42,022 bases of DNA from Chloroflexi bacterium B3_Chlor (GCA_005223035.1 NJBK01000028.1:1-42022); one strand, 5' to 3'; counted from the first letter of the stretch, positions 24,413 through 34,180 are shown. Numbers and translations are program-made. Notes: a model not told the origin generated them from the letters alone.

Positions 24413-26242
24413 TCACTCTGCTTCTGCTCGCGCTTCCCTGATAAGTTGTATGGCGTATTCCCTTACGGTATCCACACCGCTAACAATGTCCTCTTTCGTG
24501 AACCACACTTCGTGATCGACAGTACCCGTCCGTCTACTGAGATGCTGAATAGGTTGCTCATCGACAAAGAAATATGCCACGGTCGGTAGGACAAAATGCA
24601 CGTAGTCCCGGGTGGGATCTTCGTGGTAGTAGTGCCATGGTTCGTATACACCAGGATAGACACCGGTAAGAGAACCGTTCGGGTCTCTCCCTATGATGGT
24701 CAACTCCGGGAATGTAGACAAGAATTGAACAAGCCAATCACAGGAACTCACGCAGTCAGGACCGGTCATAACGATAATCGGGTTTTCGTAGTATAGGTCA
24801 GGGTCATCGGCAGGAAAAGGGAATTCGTCCTGGAGTGAACCCCAGATGTGTTCATAAGCGCGGCACAGCCTGCCAAACCAGCCAAGGGCGGGGACGGCAG
24901 AACACCCTTCCTCCCCCCAAGCCTCCCTGGCACGCACAAGCTTGGTTCGATCATCAGCCTCGGGATCTCTAACAGCCGTATCGATGATCAGTCTGTCTTC
25001 CCTGCCCTTGACGAGATGGGCGAGTCCCTTGTAGAAGATGGTGATCTCAATGCCTCCGACGTTCGCTCTCAGGTCGATGATCAAGCCATCCGTATCCATG
25101 AGCGCAAGGACCGCTTTCTCAAACTGATCGGCGAAGGCGACTGCCTCGGGATGGCTGGCCCGGTCGCTGTTCCCGGGGCGGGTGCTCTTGATGTACATAT
25201 ACCCGACGTTCTCGTCCTTGATGATTCCATAGACAAACATGGGATCATCTTTGAAGGAAAGAGGTCGATTGGGGTCATCCAGGGAGACAAGCCCTTCGGT
25301 TTCCGTTAGCTCGTGGCAGATAGGTACCTCTTCCGCCACTTGTACGTATACCACGTCTATGGTTTCGATTTCACCTGTGTCCAACCTCCTGACGTTGATC
25401 TTCTCAAAGAGATTGGAGTTTGCCATCGCTGACCTTAGCAGATTGTATCTTCTGGATGTTTGCGCTCCTCCTGGCGACCCAAGGATGGGAATTCCCGCCG
25501 TTACCAGCCGAGGTATCCAATTCTCCCAAGGAACGCCATTGAAGCCCACGATTTCGTCGCCAAGGCGGAGGTCATAGGGATTGGGGGAACCCTCCCAAAT
25601 CAGATTTATGACAAGCTCTTCATCAGCAGTGACGGTACAACAAGCTCCTATCTTGCTTATGGGAAGCGGAGTGAAAACAGGGGCTTTATCGAGGAAAGCA
25701 TTCACCTTCGCCAATCCTGGTAGGTCTGGTGCTCCATACCTCCCCAGCACTCTGCCCGCAACCATTCTCACGTGACCTTCTTTGAGAACGTAAGCCATCA
25801 AGGAGATGATGTGAGCGTATTCACCGTAGCTTTGGGCCTCGCCCATCTTTACGCGATATTCCTCGCGAAAAGCGTCCCAATCGACGTCAAGCCCTTCGAA
25901 ATCCGGGAATGCACGGGTTATGTCATACCAGAATTCATCAAACCTGTACTGCAGTTCGACGGGGTCATCAGGAGGGTCACCCCAGAAGAGGCTATTGACC
26001 TCTTGCAGATGGGCGATCTTGGCGTCGATCATCGCTTCTCTTTCAGCGGGGTCTGCTATCAGGCCGTTGGGCACGGGATAGTCGAACGGTACAACGACGG
26101 CAGGTATGCCAAGTTGTTCTAGGTTGTCCTCGATCGACAACCCGGTTGAGGTAGTGGCTTCCGGAGGGCCACCGGCGCATGCTGTGGCTGCCCAGATGCT
26201 ACTCAACAGCAACACTTGCGTCAGCGTCTTCTTGACAGACAT
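24413..26242 (-). CDS. S41-family peptidase-like lipoprotein
   Basis: The 609-residue protein starts with a signal peptide and lipobox-like site (LLLSSIWAATAC, cysteine about residue 22), so it is probably anchored outside the membrane. A PDZ-like segment (PNPYDLRLGDEIVGFNGVPWENW) is followed by the tail-specific protease core: NVGYMYIKS, DGLIIDLRANVGG and GPDCVSSCDWLV, where the Ser of VSSC is the expected nucleophile. This resembles C-terminal processing peptidases (S41) acting on envelope proteins or peptides. The expected Lys partner is not obvious, so activity is uncertain. The ATG at 26242 fits the signal peptide; the ribosome site is weak. It follows gcvPB by 99 nt. Confidence 0.82.
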   Translation of the reverse strand: MSVKKTLTQVLLLSSIWAATACAGGPPEATTSTGLSIEDNLEQLGIPAVVVPFDYPVPNGLIADPAEREAMIDAKIAHLQEVNSLFWGDPPDDPVELQYRFDEFWYDITRAFPDFEGLDVDWDAFREEYRVKMGEAQSYGEYAHIISLMAYVLKEGHVRMVAGRVLGRYGAPDLPGLAKVNAFLDKAPVFTPLPISKIGACCTVTADEELVINLIWEGSPNPYDLRLGDEIVGFNGVPWENWIPRLVTAGIPILGSPGGAQTSRRYNLLRSAMANSNLFEKINVRRLDTGEIETIDVVYVQVAEEVPICHELTETEGLVSLDDPNRPLSFKDDPMFVYGIIKDENVGYMYIKSTRPGNSDRASHPEAVAFADQFEKAVLALMDTDGLIIDLRANVGGIEITIFYKGLAHLVKGREDRLIIDTAVRDPEADDRTKLVRAREAWGEEGCSAVPALGWFGRLCRAYEHIWGSLQDEFPFPADDPDLYYENPIIVMTGPDCVSSCDWLVQFLSTFPELTIIGRDPNGSLTGVYPGVYEPWHYYHEDPTRDYVHFVLPTVAYFFVDEQPIQHLSRRTGTVDHEVWFTKEDIVSGVDTVREYAIQLIREARAEAE

Positions 26243-26341
26243 GCTCTTCACCGAGGTCCGGGCAACTCCGTCGGACAGCACCCCGGAAGATTCGGTCCAG
26301 CCGTCAGCGAGATGACCCTAGCCAGCGTCGAAACGACGCGA

Positions 26342-27949
26342 CTATTCCTTGGTAGGACCTGATTCTCCGTCCTCGCGTACCTTCCTCCGGTAGGCTCTCC
26401 AGGTCATCGCCCACTGCGAAGGATCGTCCAAGGGTGCGTGATCTATGGTGTGAATGGTGCTGTTGTGAGGGGCGGACTTGACCAATTCAGGGTTCGTGCG
26501 CGCCTCGGCGGCAACGTGAGCGAGGATGGCCGCGTATTCGTCCAACTCCTCCTTGGAATAGGACTCGGTTGGCTCCAGGGTGCAAGGCTCCGGAACGATG
26601 AACGGATGGTGGCTAGTCCAATAGTGGACGCCAAAGTCTGCCGCTCGAAGTCCGATCTCCTCGGAATGAACGCCCGTATCCCTAGCCAACTCCTCCCAAC
26701 TGTATCGCACCTGTTCGATGCGTCTCTTGCCCCTCGCGTAAGGCGCGCTCACTCCTGGGATCTCCAGCATTCTCTTCAGCAGATAGTTGTTGTTGAGAAC
26801 CGCGATCTCGGCGACCTCTCTCAAGCCTTCTGGGCCAAGACTCATGACCCATGCGTACGCCCTCAGCACGACAGGCGCAACTCCATAGAAGGGTCCAATC
26901 TTTCCAATGCTGTCCGGCAGATCGTGGTTCAGGTGATATCTGCTGCCGTCGAACTCGACAACCGGAACGGGCAGGAATTTGGACAGTTCCTGGGTCGCGC
27001 CGATGGCGCCAACCGCCGGCCCGCCGCACCCGTGAGGCGACGAGAAGGTCTTGTGCAGATTGAAGTGGCAGAGGTCGAAACCAGCGTCTCTCGCCCTGGT
27101 TATGCCCAGTATTCCATTGGCATTGGCCTGATCGTAGAAGCACAGCCCCCCTGCTTCGTGGACCACCTCCACGAACTCCTGGATTCTGGGATTGAAGATC
27201 CCCGTGTCCTCCGGGTTGGTAATCAGCAGCCCGGCGGTCCTTTCCGAAACTGCCGCCTTCAAAGCGTCCAGATCGGGATAGCCGTCCTCATCGGGATACA
27301 GGGTGATGATCTTGTAGCCGGCCGTCTTGGCACACGCCGCATTTGACGGGTGCGAGAAAATGGTGGTGATGATCTCATCGCGCTTGGCAGCCTCGCCGCG
27401 AGCCTCGTGGTAGGCTCGGATGATGGAGACGTTTGTATATATCGCGGCGGAACCTGCACCCGGCTGCAACGAGAACCGGTCCAGCCCCGAGATCTTTTTG
27501 AGAATCTCCTCGAACCTGTACATCACCTCCAGGATGCCTTGAACGGTTGCTTCGTCCTGCAAGGGGTGAACATCTGCCATCTTGGGCATCCGGACCAGTT
27601 GCTCGTTGATCTTGGGACTGTACTTCATGGTGCAGGTTCCCTGCCCCACGTCGATGTTCAAGTCGGTCCCCAGGTTTTCTTGTGAAAGCCTCACGTAGTG
27701 GCGTAGCACCTGAGGCTGAGACACCTCGGGCAGCTTGGGAGGTCGCTTCCGGCGCATGTACTGGGGCAGCGGAGCCATGACATCCCCGACCCGATCTCTG
27801 ATCTCGTCCTCCACCTCAGGCACAAGAATGCCCCGCTGTCCTTCGCGGCTCAGCTCGAAGATGATCGGCTCATCCCACCTGGCCTGGTGGAACCGTCTCA
27901 GTTTTGGCTTTCCGTTCTCATACCTGTGCTCGGTGATATCTTGACTCAT
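26342..27949 (-). CDS. gcvPB: Glycine dehydrogenase (decarboxylating) subunit 2
   Basis: The 535-residue protein is the C-terminal half of the glycine cleavage P-protein, in split form. It binds PLP at Lys300 (FNLHKTFSSPHGCGGPAVG) and carries QPGAGSAAIYTN and LLITNPEDTGIF. With GcvPA it decarboxylates glycine and passes the aminomethyl group to lipoyl-GcvH. The ATG at 27949 is one base after the gcvPA stop (TAG), with GGGAGGT upstream, so the two are translationally coupled. gcvH and gcvT are not in this window. Confidence 0.96.
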   Translation of the reverse strand: MSQDITEHRYENGKPKLRRFHQARWDEPIIFELSREGQRGILVPEVEDEIRDRVGDVMAPLPQYMRRKRPPKLPEVSQPQVLRHYVRLSQENLGTDLNIDVGQGTCTMKYSPKINEQLVRMPKMADVHPLQDEATVQGILEVMYRFEEILKKISGLDRFSLQPGAGSAAIYTNVSIIRAYHEARGEAAKRDEIITTIFSHPSNAACAKTAGYKIITLYPDEDGYPDLDALKAAVSERTAGLLITNPEDTGIFNPRIQEFVEVVHEAGGLCFYDQANANGILGITRARDAGFDLCHFNLHKTFSSPHGCGGPAVGAIGATQELSKFLPVPVVEFDGSRYHLNHDLPDSIGKIGPFYGVAPVVLRAYAWVMSLGPEGLREVAEIAVLNNNYLLKRMLEIPGVSAPYARGKRRIEQVRYSWEELARDTGVHSEEIGLRAADFGVHYWTSHHPFIVPEPCTLEPTESYSKEELDEYAAILAHVAAEARTNPELVKSAPHNSTIHTIDHAPLDDPSQWAMTWRAYRRKVREDGESGPTKE

Positions 27950-27950
27950 C

Positions 27951-29348
27951 CTATTCGACCACCTCCCGCAGCGCACTCACCAGCCTGTCGATGTCACCCT
28001 TGGTGTGAACTTCAGTCACGCAATACAGGGCGCTATTGCCGAGCTCGGGGAACTCCTCTGACAGGTCCTTACCGCCAAAGATGCCCCGCGCCGAGAGAGC
28101 CCGGTTGATCTCCTCAACCGTCTTGCCCGTGCCATCGAAGTTGACGACGAATTCCCTGAAATGGGGCGACTGGAAAACGGGGGCCTCGACACCTTTGACC
28201 TTTTCCATCTCCATCATCGCGTAGCGCGACCTGCACATGACGCCTTCTCCGATCTCCGCCATGCCCTGGGGTCCCATGAGCGCCAGGTACACACCGGCCG
28301 TAATGCCCCACAGGGCAGCAGCCGTGCCCACCCACTCCCTGCCCTCTTCCCTGACTGCAAAGGAGGTTCTCTCGTAGGCCACATCGCCAAATCCATATTC
28401 CCCCGATACAGACGTGGGGGCAATTCCAAAAAGCCGGGAAGGATATTCCATCACATACCTCTCTTCGTCGCGAGTGGCGATGAACCCCGCCTGCCCCCCA
28501 CCAAACTGCATATGCATACCAAGAGGCTGTATGTCGCCGCACACAATGTCGGCACCATAGTCAGCGGGGGGAGTCAGGACTCCCAACGAAATCGGATCCG
28601 CACCTACGATGCAGATGGCTCCGTGATCATGAGCTGTCCGGGAAATCTGGTCACCGTGAGTCTCGATGAAGCCGAGGTAGGACGGATTGTCGAGGTAGAT
28701 AGCAGCCGTCGTGGCACAGATCTCAGCCTTGAGGTGGTCGAGGTCCAGCTGCCCCGTCTCCGGATCGTAACCCACCAGCTTGATCTCCAGCTCAGGCTTG
28801 CAGTAGTCCCTGATCTTCGATAGCTTGTCCGGGTTGATGGTCCTGGATATCAGCACGTCCCTCCGGCCTGTGATCCGCGACGCCATGCGGATGGATGTGG
28901 CTGCTGCCTGGAAGCCGTCATAAGTTGGGACGTTGACGACATCCATATTGAGAAGCTCGCCCATCATGCTGGCGTACTCGAACAGCGCCTGGAATCTGCC
29001 GTGATCGTCGTACGGCTCGCCCGCGTAGGCGGTGAGGAACTCGCCTCTCTGGTTCACCTCGTCACATACGGCTGGAACGTGATGCTGGTAGCACCCCGCG
29101 CCCAAGAAGTTCAGATACTGACCACACGTCTTGTTCTTCTCGACAATCCCCTCCACGTGCCGTTTCAGGGCATGTTCCGACAAGAAGGGAGGGGGCAAGT
29201 CGAGGGGCTTCTTCAGCCTCAGCTCCTCGGGAACGTCCTCGAAGAAGTCTTCGACGCTCTCAGCTCCCACCTCTTTGAGCATCTGCTTCTTCACTGCAGA
29301 CACCGAATTGGGGATGTAGGGATGTATGATCGGTCTGTCCTCGGTCAT
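27951..29348 (-). CDS. gcvPA: Glycine dehydrogenase (decarboxylating) subunit 1
   Basis: The 465-residue protein is the N-terminal half of split glycine decarboxylase. It has IPNSVSAVKKQMLKEVG at the start, LNFLGAGCYQHHVPA, AYAGEPYDDHGRFQALFEY and DIVCGDIQPLGMHMQFGGGQAGF, all typical of GcvPA. PLP sits on the partner subunit. Split P-protein is usual in Firmicutes, Thermotogae, Chloroflexota and archaea. The ATG at 29348 has GGAGG 8 nt upstream and replaces the longer open frame. A promoter at 29454-29482 drives the pair. The roughly 99-nt leader does not show the glycine riboswitch consensus by eye. Confidence 0.96.
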   Translation of the reverse strand: MTEDRPIIHPYIPNSVSAVKKQMLKEVGAESVEDFFEDVPEELRLKKPLDLPPPFLSEHALKRHVEGIVEKNKTCGQYLNFLGAGCYQHHVPAVCDEVNQRGEFLTAYAGEPYDDHGRFQALFEYASMMGELLNMDVVNVPTYDGFQAAATSIRMASRITGRRDVLISRTINPDKLSKIRDYCKPELEIKLVGYDPETGQLDLDHLKAEICATTAAIYLDNPSYLGFIETHGDQISRTAHDHGAICIVGADPISLGVLTPPADYGADIVCGDIQPLGMHMQFGGGQAGFIATRDEERYVMEYPSRLFGIAPTSVSGEYGFGDVAYERTSFAVREEGREWVGTAAALWGITAGVYLALMGPQGMAEIGEGVMCRSRYAMMEMEKVKGVEAPVFQSPHFREFVVNFDGTGKTVEEINRALSARGIFGGKDLSEEFPELGNSALYCVTEVHTKGDIDRLVSALREVVE

Positions 29349-29453
29349 CAGCCAATCCTCCAGCAGTCTCTCAGAGGCTAGTCCTTCGCCGCTTCGCAGT
29401 CGTGGACAAGACACACTCGTTGCCTGCGGTCAAGAGCCGGTGACGCCGTGTCG

Positions 29454-29482
29454 ATTATAGCTTATCGCCCTGGTCATCTCAA
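29454..29482 (-). promoter_or_regulatory. Promoter of gcvPA-gcvPB
   Basis: On the minus strand, TTGAGA (29482-29477) and TATAAT (29459-29454) are 17 bp apart. Confidence 0.7.
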
Positions 29483-29869
29483 ATATGACAGCGTTTGGCG
29501 CAGAAGAGAGACCACGCCGGTGGCGGAGAACCAGCGGATAAAGGGGCGTGGGGACTCACCCTGTCTTGGCAAGGGCGCGGCGGGGTGACAACGGCGTGCT
29601 CTGACACGGGATCCGTGGAGGATCAAACGGTGATGGGCAGCATCGTGAGAGCAGACACAGAGCTGCTTGGGTTTCAGCGCCGATGGGTCATGCATCCCAG
29701 GGTGGGGGTCAGGATGTCAGGAGAGCGAGTGAGGGCATCCGCAATCAGGATTCAGGCGAACGTCGCTGGCTTCACTTCAATCGTCATCGGCGTGATGCAG
29801 AAGGATCCACGTCAAGTGTAAGCCAATCACGCCTTCATCGGGAACGTGGTGTCTGGGTTTCGGTTCCCG
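29483..29869. other. Intergenic stretch without a recognised gene
   Basis: The bases between the gcv promoter and the lipoprotein gene contain open frames on both strands (for example 29495-29821 plus) of low-complexity, unlikely composition. I see no family match, ribosome site or RNA gene. Confidence 0.35.
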
Positions 29870-30946
29870 CTACTGGCCAGCGAACTCCACGCTGTCCAAC
29901 ATAGTGTGGAGAAGCGACTCATACTCGCACCATTCGTCCAGGACCGAGAAGCCTATGAAGAGATAACCCCATTTGCTGTGCTCAACGGCAGCCACGAACC
30001 CTCTCACTCTGAGATCCTCCTCAGGGGTCCCTTCGAAGGAGAGCATGATCCCATCCTGCCCGCCGATGCCGTACGCTCTTCGATCACCGGTCACGATTTC
30101 CTCGGACGAGAGTTCGGATACGATCATCTCCACCATTTCTTCAAACGTTAGCCCATCTTCTAGCTCGCTACCGATCACCAGCATCGCTGCACCGGTTTCC
30201 AACTCTGCTCCGGTGAGGATCTCCTCCGACGTGCCAAAGATCACCTGCTCGCCCTGCTCCTCGAAGATCCAGCCCTCAGGGTACCTCATCGAGAGGCCTA
30301 GAGTGGAGCTGGCGTAAGTGAGTTCAACGCACTGGAACTCAACGCTACCGAGCATCTGTTCCAGAACCGCGCTGTATTCAGACCATTCATCAAGCATCGA
30401 GGCTGCCACGAACAGATGACCCCATCCGTTGTGTTCAGCGGCAGCGACGAAGCCCCTCATCGAGACGTCGCCACCCTCAGGACTGCCTTCCAGGGTGATC
30501 ATGATACCATTCTGCCCGCCGATGGTGCGAGGTTTTGGATCACTGGTCCGGATCTTGTCGAAGGACAGTTCTGCCAAGGTGGTCTCAACCAGGTCGTCAA
30601 TCGTGAGTGAACCTTCTAGGTCAGTACGCCTCACCATCATGGCTGCACCACTTTCCAGTTCCGCACCGGTGATGATCTGAGCCGAACTGGCGAAGACGAC
30701 CTCCTCTACGAACTCCTCGTAGGCCCAGTCGTCAGGATACGAGATGGAGAGGCCGGTGGCTTCGTTGGTGTAGTTGGCTTCGATGACCACGGGTGTGGGT
30801 GGCCCAGAGGCAGGTGTCAAGGGTACGGGAGTGGGTGTCGACAACGGCGGTGTGCCGGTCGGCTCCAGAGCCGGCAGCTTGCAGGCCGCGACCGGTACCG
30901 CCAGCAGGGCAATGATCGTCAGTGCAGCAAAGGACGCCTTGCTCAT
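29870..30946 (-). CDS. Lipoprotein with tandem-duplicated domain
   Basis: The 358-residue protein has a signal peptide with lipobox VAAC (cysteine 22), a Pro/Thr-rich linker (about 25-55), then two copies of one domain (about 60-205 and 208-355). The copies align end to end: LSISYPDDWAYEE with LSMRYPEGWIFEE, ITGAELESGAAMMV with LTGAELETGAAMLV, IGGQNGIMITLEGSPE with IGGQDGIMLSFEGTPE, and MLGSVEF with MLDSVEF. About half the residues match. The fold resembles the PsbP/DcrB-like domain of secreted lipoproteins, which is inference. Function is unknown. The ATG at 30946 follows a G-rich AGGGGGGTGAG site. Its own promoter lies at 30995-31022. Confidence 0.85.
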   Translation of the reverse strand: MSKASFAALTIIALLAVPVAACKLPALEPTGTPPLSTPTPVPLTPASGPPTPVVIEANYTNEATGLSISYPDDWAYEEFVEEVVFASSAQIITGAELESGAAMMVRRTDLEGSLTIDDLVETTLAELSFDKIRTSDPKPRTIGGQNGIMITLEGSPEGGDVSMRGFVAAAEHNGWGHLFVAASMLDEWSEYSAVLEQMLGSVEFQCVELTYASSTLGLSMRYPEGWIFEEQGEQVIFGTSEEILTGAELETGAAMLVIGSELEDGLTFEEMVEMIVSELSSEEIVTGDRRAYGIGGQDGIMLSFEGTPEEDLRVRGFVAAVEHSKWGYLFIGFSVLDEWCEYESLLHTMLDSVEFAGQ

Positions 30947-30994
30947 CTCACCCCCCTGTCCGTTCCCCTTTTTCTCGCCAACCGACTGTGCCCT

Positions 30995-31022
30995 ACTATA
31001 CTCTAGACGAACTGAAGGTCAA
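30995..31022 (-). promoter_or_regulatory. Promoter of the duplicated-domain lipoprotein
   Basis: On the minus strand, TTGACC (31022-31017) and TATAGT (31000-30995) are 16 bp apart. Confidence 0.6.
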
Positions 31023-31359
31023 GGAGGTTCCACCTTCGTCAGGCCTTCCTTCCCTGCGCCAGTTGTTCGATGCATGGTCCGCGGATGATTCCGAACTCAT
31101 TGCAGGAGCGAGAGACCTTCAGATGACCTTCTCACTGCGTACGCCAGGCACGCTCAAATCCCGCTGTACCGTCCGTGGAAGATGGGTCGCATACGCCCGC
31201 GCGAGACCAGCCCTCAGCCGAAGTGGCCAACTAGAAAAGCTCACCCCGATGCGCAGGGCGAGCCTTGTCGAAGCAGTATAGTGCGGGACATCCATCTCCT
31301 GCGGCCTCACCGTCACGCTGCCCGATGGGCTGGACACGGCGGATCTTCTACTCCGCCCT
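31023..31359. other. Intergenic stretch with one dispersed repeat
   Basis: No gene is recognised between the lipoprotein promoter and the end of the M20 peptidase gene. It carries copy 2 of the 22-bp repeat (31246-31267). Confidence 0.4.
31246..31267. repeat. 22-bp dispersed repeat, copy 2
   Basis: This matches 4941-4962 in 21 of 22 bases, in the same orientation. It continues as GTCGAAGCA, not shared with copy 1. Confidence 0.45.
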
Positions 31360-32586
31360 TCAGTGCCCCCTTCCCAGTTCAAGAGCCAATGCGGTGTAGC
31401 CCACCAGCCCCTCGACTAACATCTCCACCGCCACACTCTCCTCTACGGTGTGCACCCTATCGGCCTCAGCTGGCCCAAACCCGATAGTTGGCACACCAGC
31501 TTCCATGAGGTGACCACCGTCGGTGGCAAAATCCCAGGTGACGATGTCCACGGGACGAGACAAAACACGAGCCAGCACTTGTTGCCCTTTCAGCACCAGT
31601 GGGTGGTCCGCGTCCAGTCCGTACGAGGGAAACACTGCGGGGAACGCCTCGATCCGGCCAGTGTAGGTCCGAAGCTCACGGGTGTGCACGAGCAACTCCC
31701 CGTGGCTGCCTTCCACCTCGGCCAGACACGCATCCAGCACCGGCTGGAGCTGGGCAATGACGTCCTCACGAGTTTCACCGGGCACGTTGCGCCAGTCAAG
31801 GTGCACACGGGCTTCGCCAGGCACCACGTTGCTGCTCCGCTGATCTGTGAGGTAGACTGTTGGAGCGACGGTAGAGTGGCCAAAGGTCTCATCCTGCGCC
31901 AAGGCCAGTGTCTCCAGCCGCTGGATGAAGCGGGCCAGCACCGCATGGGGGTTCACGCCCTGCCTTGGCACGCTGGCGTGCACCGACTTACCTCGCACGC
32001 GCACGACCAGCTCTATCCTGCCCCGGTGCCCACGGGCCAGCTGATTGCCGGTAGCCTCGCCGACAACGGCTATTTCGGGACTAAGACTCTGGACCAACTT
32101 CTGCGTGCCCAACCCGCCGACTTCCTCTTGCACGACGGCGGCGACGTACAGATCACCTGGAGGATGGATCGCCTCTCGAGCCAGTACACCTCCAGCGTAG
32201 ATCATAGCCGCCAGCGGACCCTTCATGTCGGCTGCCCCACGGCCCCACAATCGCCCACGGTGGATCTCACCGCTGTAAGGAGCATATGGCCAGTCTTTGA
32301 CCTCGCCGGGGTCCACGTGGTCCATGTGGCCGTTGAACATCAGCGAGCGGCCCGTTCCCCGACCACGCACTAGACCCACGACGTTGCCCCAGTCGTCGAC
32401 CCACACCTCGTCGTAGCCGAGCAACTCCATCTCGGCACGGACTGATTCGGCGACGTCCCCTTCCTCGCCAGGAAGACTGGGAGTTCTGACGAGCCGCTGG
32501 CAGAAGGAGATCATCGGGGAGCGGCACTGGTTGATGACAGACGCCAGACCTTCTTCAAGATAACCGGTCAAGGCCCTAGACTCCAA
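31360..32586 (-). CDS. M20-family metallopeptidase (ArgE/DapE-like)
   Basis: The protein (about 408 residues) is a di-zinc deacylase or peptidase. Metal ligands are His87 in FNGHMDHVDPG, Asp120 in GRGAADMKGP, Glu155 beside the base Glu154 in QEEVGGLG, a Glu in VGEATG and His in DRVHTVEES. A dimerisation domain lies between about 195 and 310 (RGKSVHASVPRQGVNPH). Substrates in the family include acetylornithine, succinyl-diaminopimelate and N-acyl or dipeptide amides. Its place next to ornithine aminotransferase suggests an N-acylated amino acid or ornithine derivative. The start is uncertain: TTG at 32586 lacks a ribosome site, while TTG at 32571 has GGAG 9 nt upstream and ATG 32514 is also possible. 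Confidence 0.9.
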   Translation of the reverse strand: MESRALTGYLEEGLASVINQCRSPMISFCQRLVRTPSLPGEEGDVAESVRAEMELLGYDEVWVDDWGNVVGLVRGRGTGRSLMFNGHMDHVDPGEVKDWPYAPYSGEIHRGRLWGRGAADMKGPLAAMIYAGGVLAREAIHPPGDLYVAAVVQEEVGGLGTQKLVQSLSPEIAVVGEATGNQLARGHRGRIELVVRVRGKSVHASVPRQGVNPHAVLARFIQRLETLALAQDETFGHSTVAPTVYLTDQRSSNVVPGEARVHLDWRNVPGETREDVIAQLQPVLDACLAEVEGSHGELLVHTRELRTYTGRIEAFPAVFPSYGLDADHPLVLKGQQVLARVLSRPVDIVTWDFATDGGHLMEAGVPTIGFGPAEADRVHTVEESVAVEMLVEGLVGYTALALELGRGH

Positions 32587-32645
32587 CGGAGCTATGATAT
32601 GAGATGAGAAGAACTACAGTCCCGGCCCCATGCCCATCTGCTGGC

Positions 32646-32668
32646 AGAAGTCGCACGGGTCGACTTCT
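32646..32668. terminator. Hairpin downstream of ornithine aminotransferase
   Basis: AGAAGTCG pairs with CGACTTCT across seven bases, starting 10 nt after the stop of the minus-strand gene at 32679. There is no T-tract, so it could be an mRNA-stabilising hairpin or weak terminator between this gene and the M20 peptidase. Confidence 0.35.
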
Positions 32669-32678
32669 CCGCTGCAAC

Positions 32679-33881
32679 TCATAACGTTGTGAGCACCTTC
32701 TCGATCCGCTCCAGTGCCCAGTCCAGGTCTTCGCGGGTGATCACCAGCGGCGGGGCGAAGCGGAGGACGTTCTCGTGGGTCTCCTTGCACAGCAGCCCTT
32801 CATCCTTCAACGCCTCGGCGAAACGGCGCGCACCGCGTGCGTCGGGCTTGAGTTCAACGCCGGTAAGAAGGCCCCGTCCTCGCACCTCAGCGATGTAGTC
32901 GCTCTCGATTCGGGCCAGGCGCCCCAACAGGTATTCACCCTGTAGCCGGGCGTTCTCAATTAGCCCCTCCTCTACCAGCACCTTCACCGCCTCTCGAGCC
33001 ACGGCGGCGCCCAGGGGGTTGCCTGCGAAGGTGGACCCGTGGTCCCCGGGACTGAACAATCCCAGCACGGGCCTGTCGGCCAGGACTGCGGAGACGGGAT
33101 AGTAGCCCCCTGAGAGGGCCTTGCCTACGGTCACCACGTCGGGCCGCACGTTTTCCCAGTCGGAGCCCAGGAGCTTTCCAATGCGCCCCAACCCCGTCTG
33201 GATCTCGTCAGCGATAACGAGGATGTCGTAGCGATCGCAGAGTTCCCGTGCCCGTTTCAGATATCCGTCAGGCGGCACCCGCACACCGCCTTCGCCTTGA
33301 ATGGGCTCCACCATGAAGGCCACGGTGGTCGGTGTGATGGAGGCCTCCAGGGCGTCGGCATCCCCGTAGGGAACGGTAATGAAGCCTGGTGTGAACGGGC
33401 CGAAGCCGTCCTTGTATTGCTCCTCAGTGGAGAATCCAACGATAGTGATGGTGCGGCCGTGGAAGTTCCCAGCGCAGACTATGATCTCCGCCTGGCCATC
33501 GGGCACCCCTTTGACCTCGTAACCCCACTTGCGGGCCGCTTTGAGAGCTGTTTCTACCGCCTCGGCGCCGGTGTTCATGGGCAGCATCATTTCGTAGCCG
33601 GTCAACTCGCACAATTCCTTGGCCAAGAGCGGCAACTGGTCGTTGCGGAAGGCTCTGCCCGTCAGGGTCAGCTTGGCTGCTTGCCGGACCATCGCTCGGC
33701 GAATCCGCGGGTGGGCGTGGCCCTGGTTGAGAGCCGAGTAGGAGCTCAGGCAGTCCAGGTAACGTTTGCCCTCCACGTCCCAGACCCACACCCCCTCCCC
33801 ACGTTCCAGCACAACGTCTAGCGGTTCGTAGTTGCGCGCATTGTATGTGTCTTCCACCGCAATGTAGTCCTCTGTATCCAC
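32679..33881 (-). CDS. rocD: Ornithine aminotransferase
   Basis: The 400-residue PLP enzyme interconverts ornithine plus 2-oxoglutarate with glutamate-5-semialdehyde plus glutamate. PLP lysine is Lys254 (VGKALSGG), with Asp225 in [11 protein letters not shown] and the [18 protein letters not shown] signature. The two tyrosines that make the family specific for ornithine are present: Tyr18 in [12 protein letters not shown] and Tyr48 in [10 protein letters not shown] (Tyr55 and Tyr85 in the human enzyme, from memory). The start is GTG at 33881 with GGAGG 4 nt upstream. It is divergent from the hydroxyproline dehydratase operon. Glutamate semialdehyde is in equilibrium with pyrroline-5-carboxylate, the HypD product, so the enzyme can carry that carbon to ornithine. 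Confidence 0.95.
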   Translation of the reverse strand: MDTEDYIAVEDTYNARNYEPLDVVLERGEGVWVWDVEGKRYLDCLSSYSALNQGHAHPRIRRAMVRQAAKLTLTGRAFRNDQLPLLAKELCELTGYEMMLPMNTGAEAVETALKAARKWGYEVKGVPDGQAEIIVCAGNFHGRTITIVGFSTEEQYKDGFGPFTPGFITVPYGDADALEASITPTTVAFMVEPIQGEGGVRVPPDGYLKRARELCDRYDILVIADEIQTGLGRIGKLLGSDWENVRPDVVTVGKALSGGYYPVSAVLADRPVLGLFSPGDHGSTFAGNPLGAAVAREAVKVLVEEGLIENARLQGEYLLGRLARIESDYIAEVRGRGLLTGVELKPDARGARRFAEALKDEGLLCKETHENVLRFAPPLVITREDLDWALERIEKVLTTL

Positions 33882-34039
33882 TACGCCTCCGTTCGCTCAG
33901 TGCTTGTCTGGGTTGCCAGAGTTTCCGGGCGTACTTGCTCAGCTAGCACACACGTCTGGCTACCCCCAAAAGTGTAGGTCATTTCATCCCTCGACGCCAC
34001 TCTGCAGGCGGGCTTTTCAACACTCTCTCGTGACTACAC

Positions 34040-34068
34040 TTGTCTTTCCCGTCAACGTGGCCTAGAAT
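34040..34068 (+). promoter_or_regulatory. Candidate promoter of the hydroxyproline dehydratase operon
   Basis: TTGTCT (34040-34045) and TAGAAT (34063-34068) are 17 bp apart, giving a leader of about 105 nt before the TTG start at 34181. Confidence 0.45.
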
Positions 34069-34180
34069 TCAGGCGCCAACGGTCCTACGACCTTTTGTTG
34101 TACGAGACTACTTTCCGCGGGCGGTAGGAGCCACCCCATCGCAGCCTCGCGTGGCAGTAAGGTCGGGAGAGGTAACGATC

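Noticed and set aside
26438..27346. Plus-strand open frame of 302 codons
   Set aside because: It lies antisense to gcvPB, which carries a complete set of family motifs.
29349..29447. Glycine riboswitch before gcvPA
   Set aside because: The leader is only about 99 nt and lacks the conserved aptamer segments as far as I can read; a covariance search with the glycine aptamer model would decide.
29495..29821. Plus-strand frame of 108 codons upstream of the gcv promoter
   Set aside because: No ribosome site, low-complexity composition and no recognisable motif.
31450..32373. Plus-strand open frame of 307 codons
   Set aside because: It lies antisense to the M20 peptidase with intact metal ligands.
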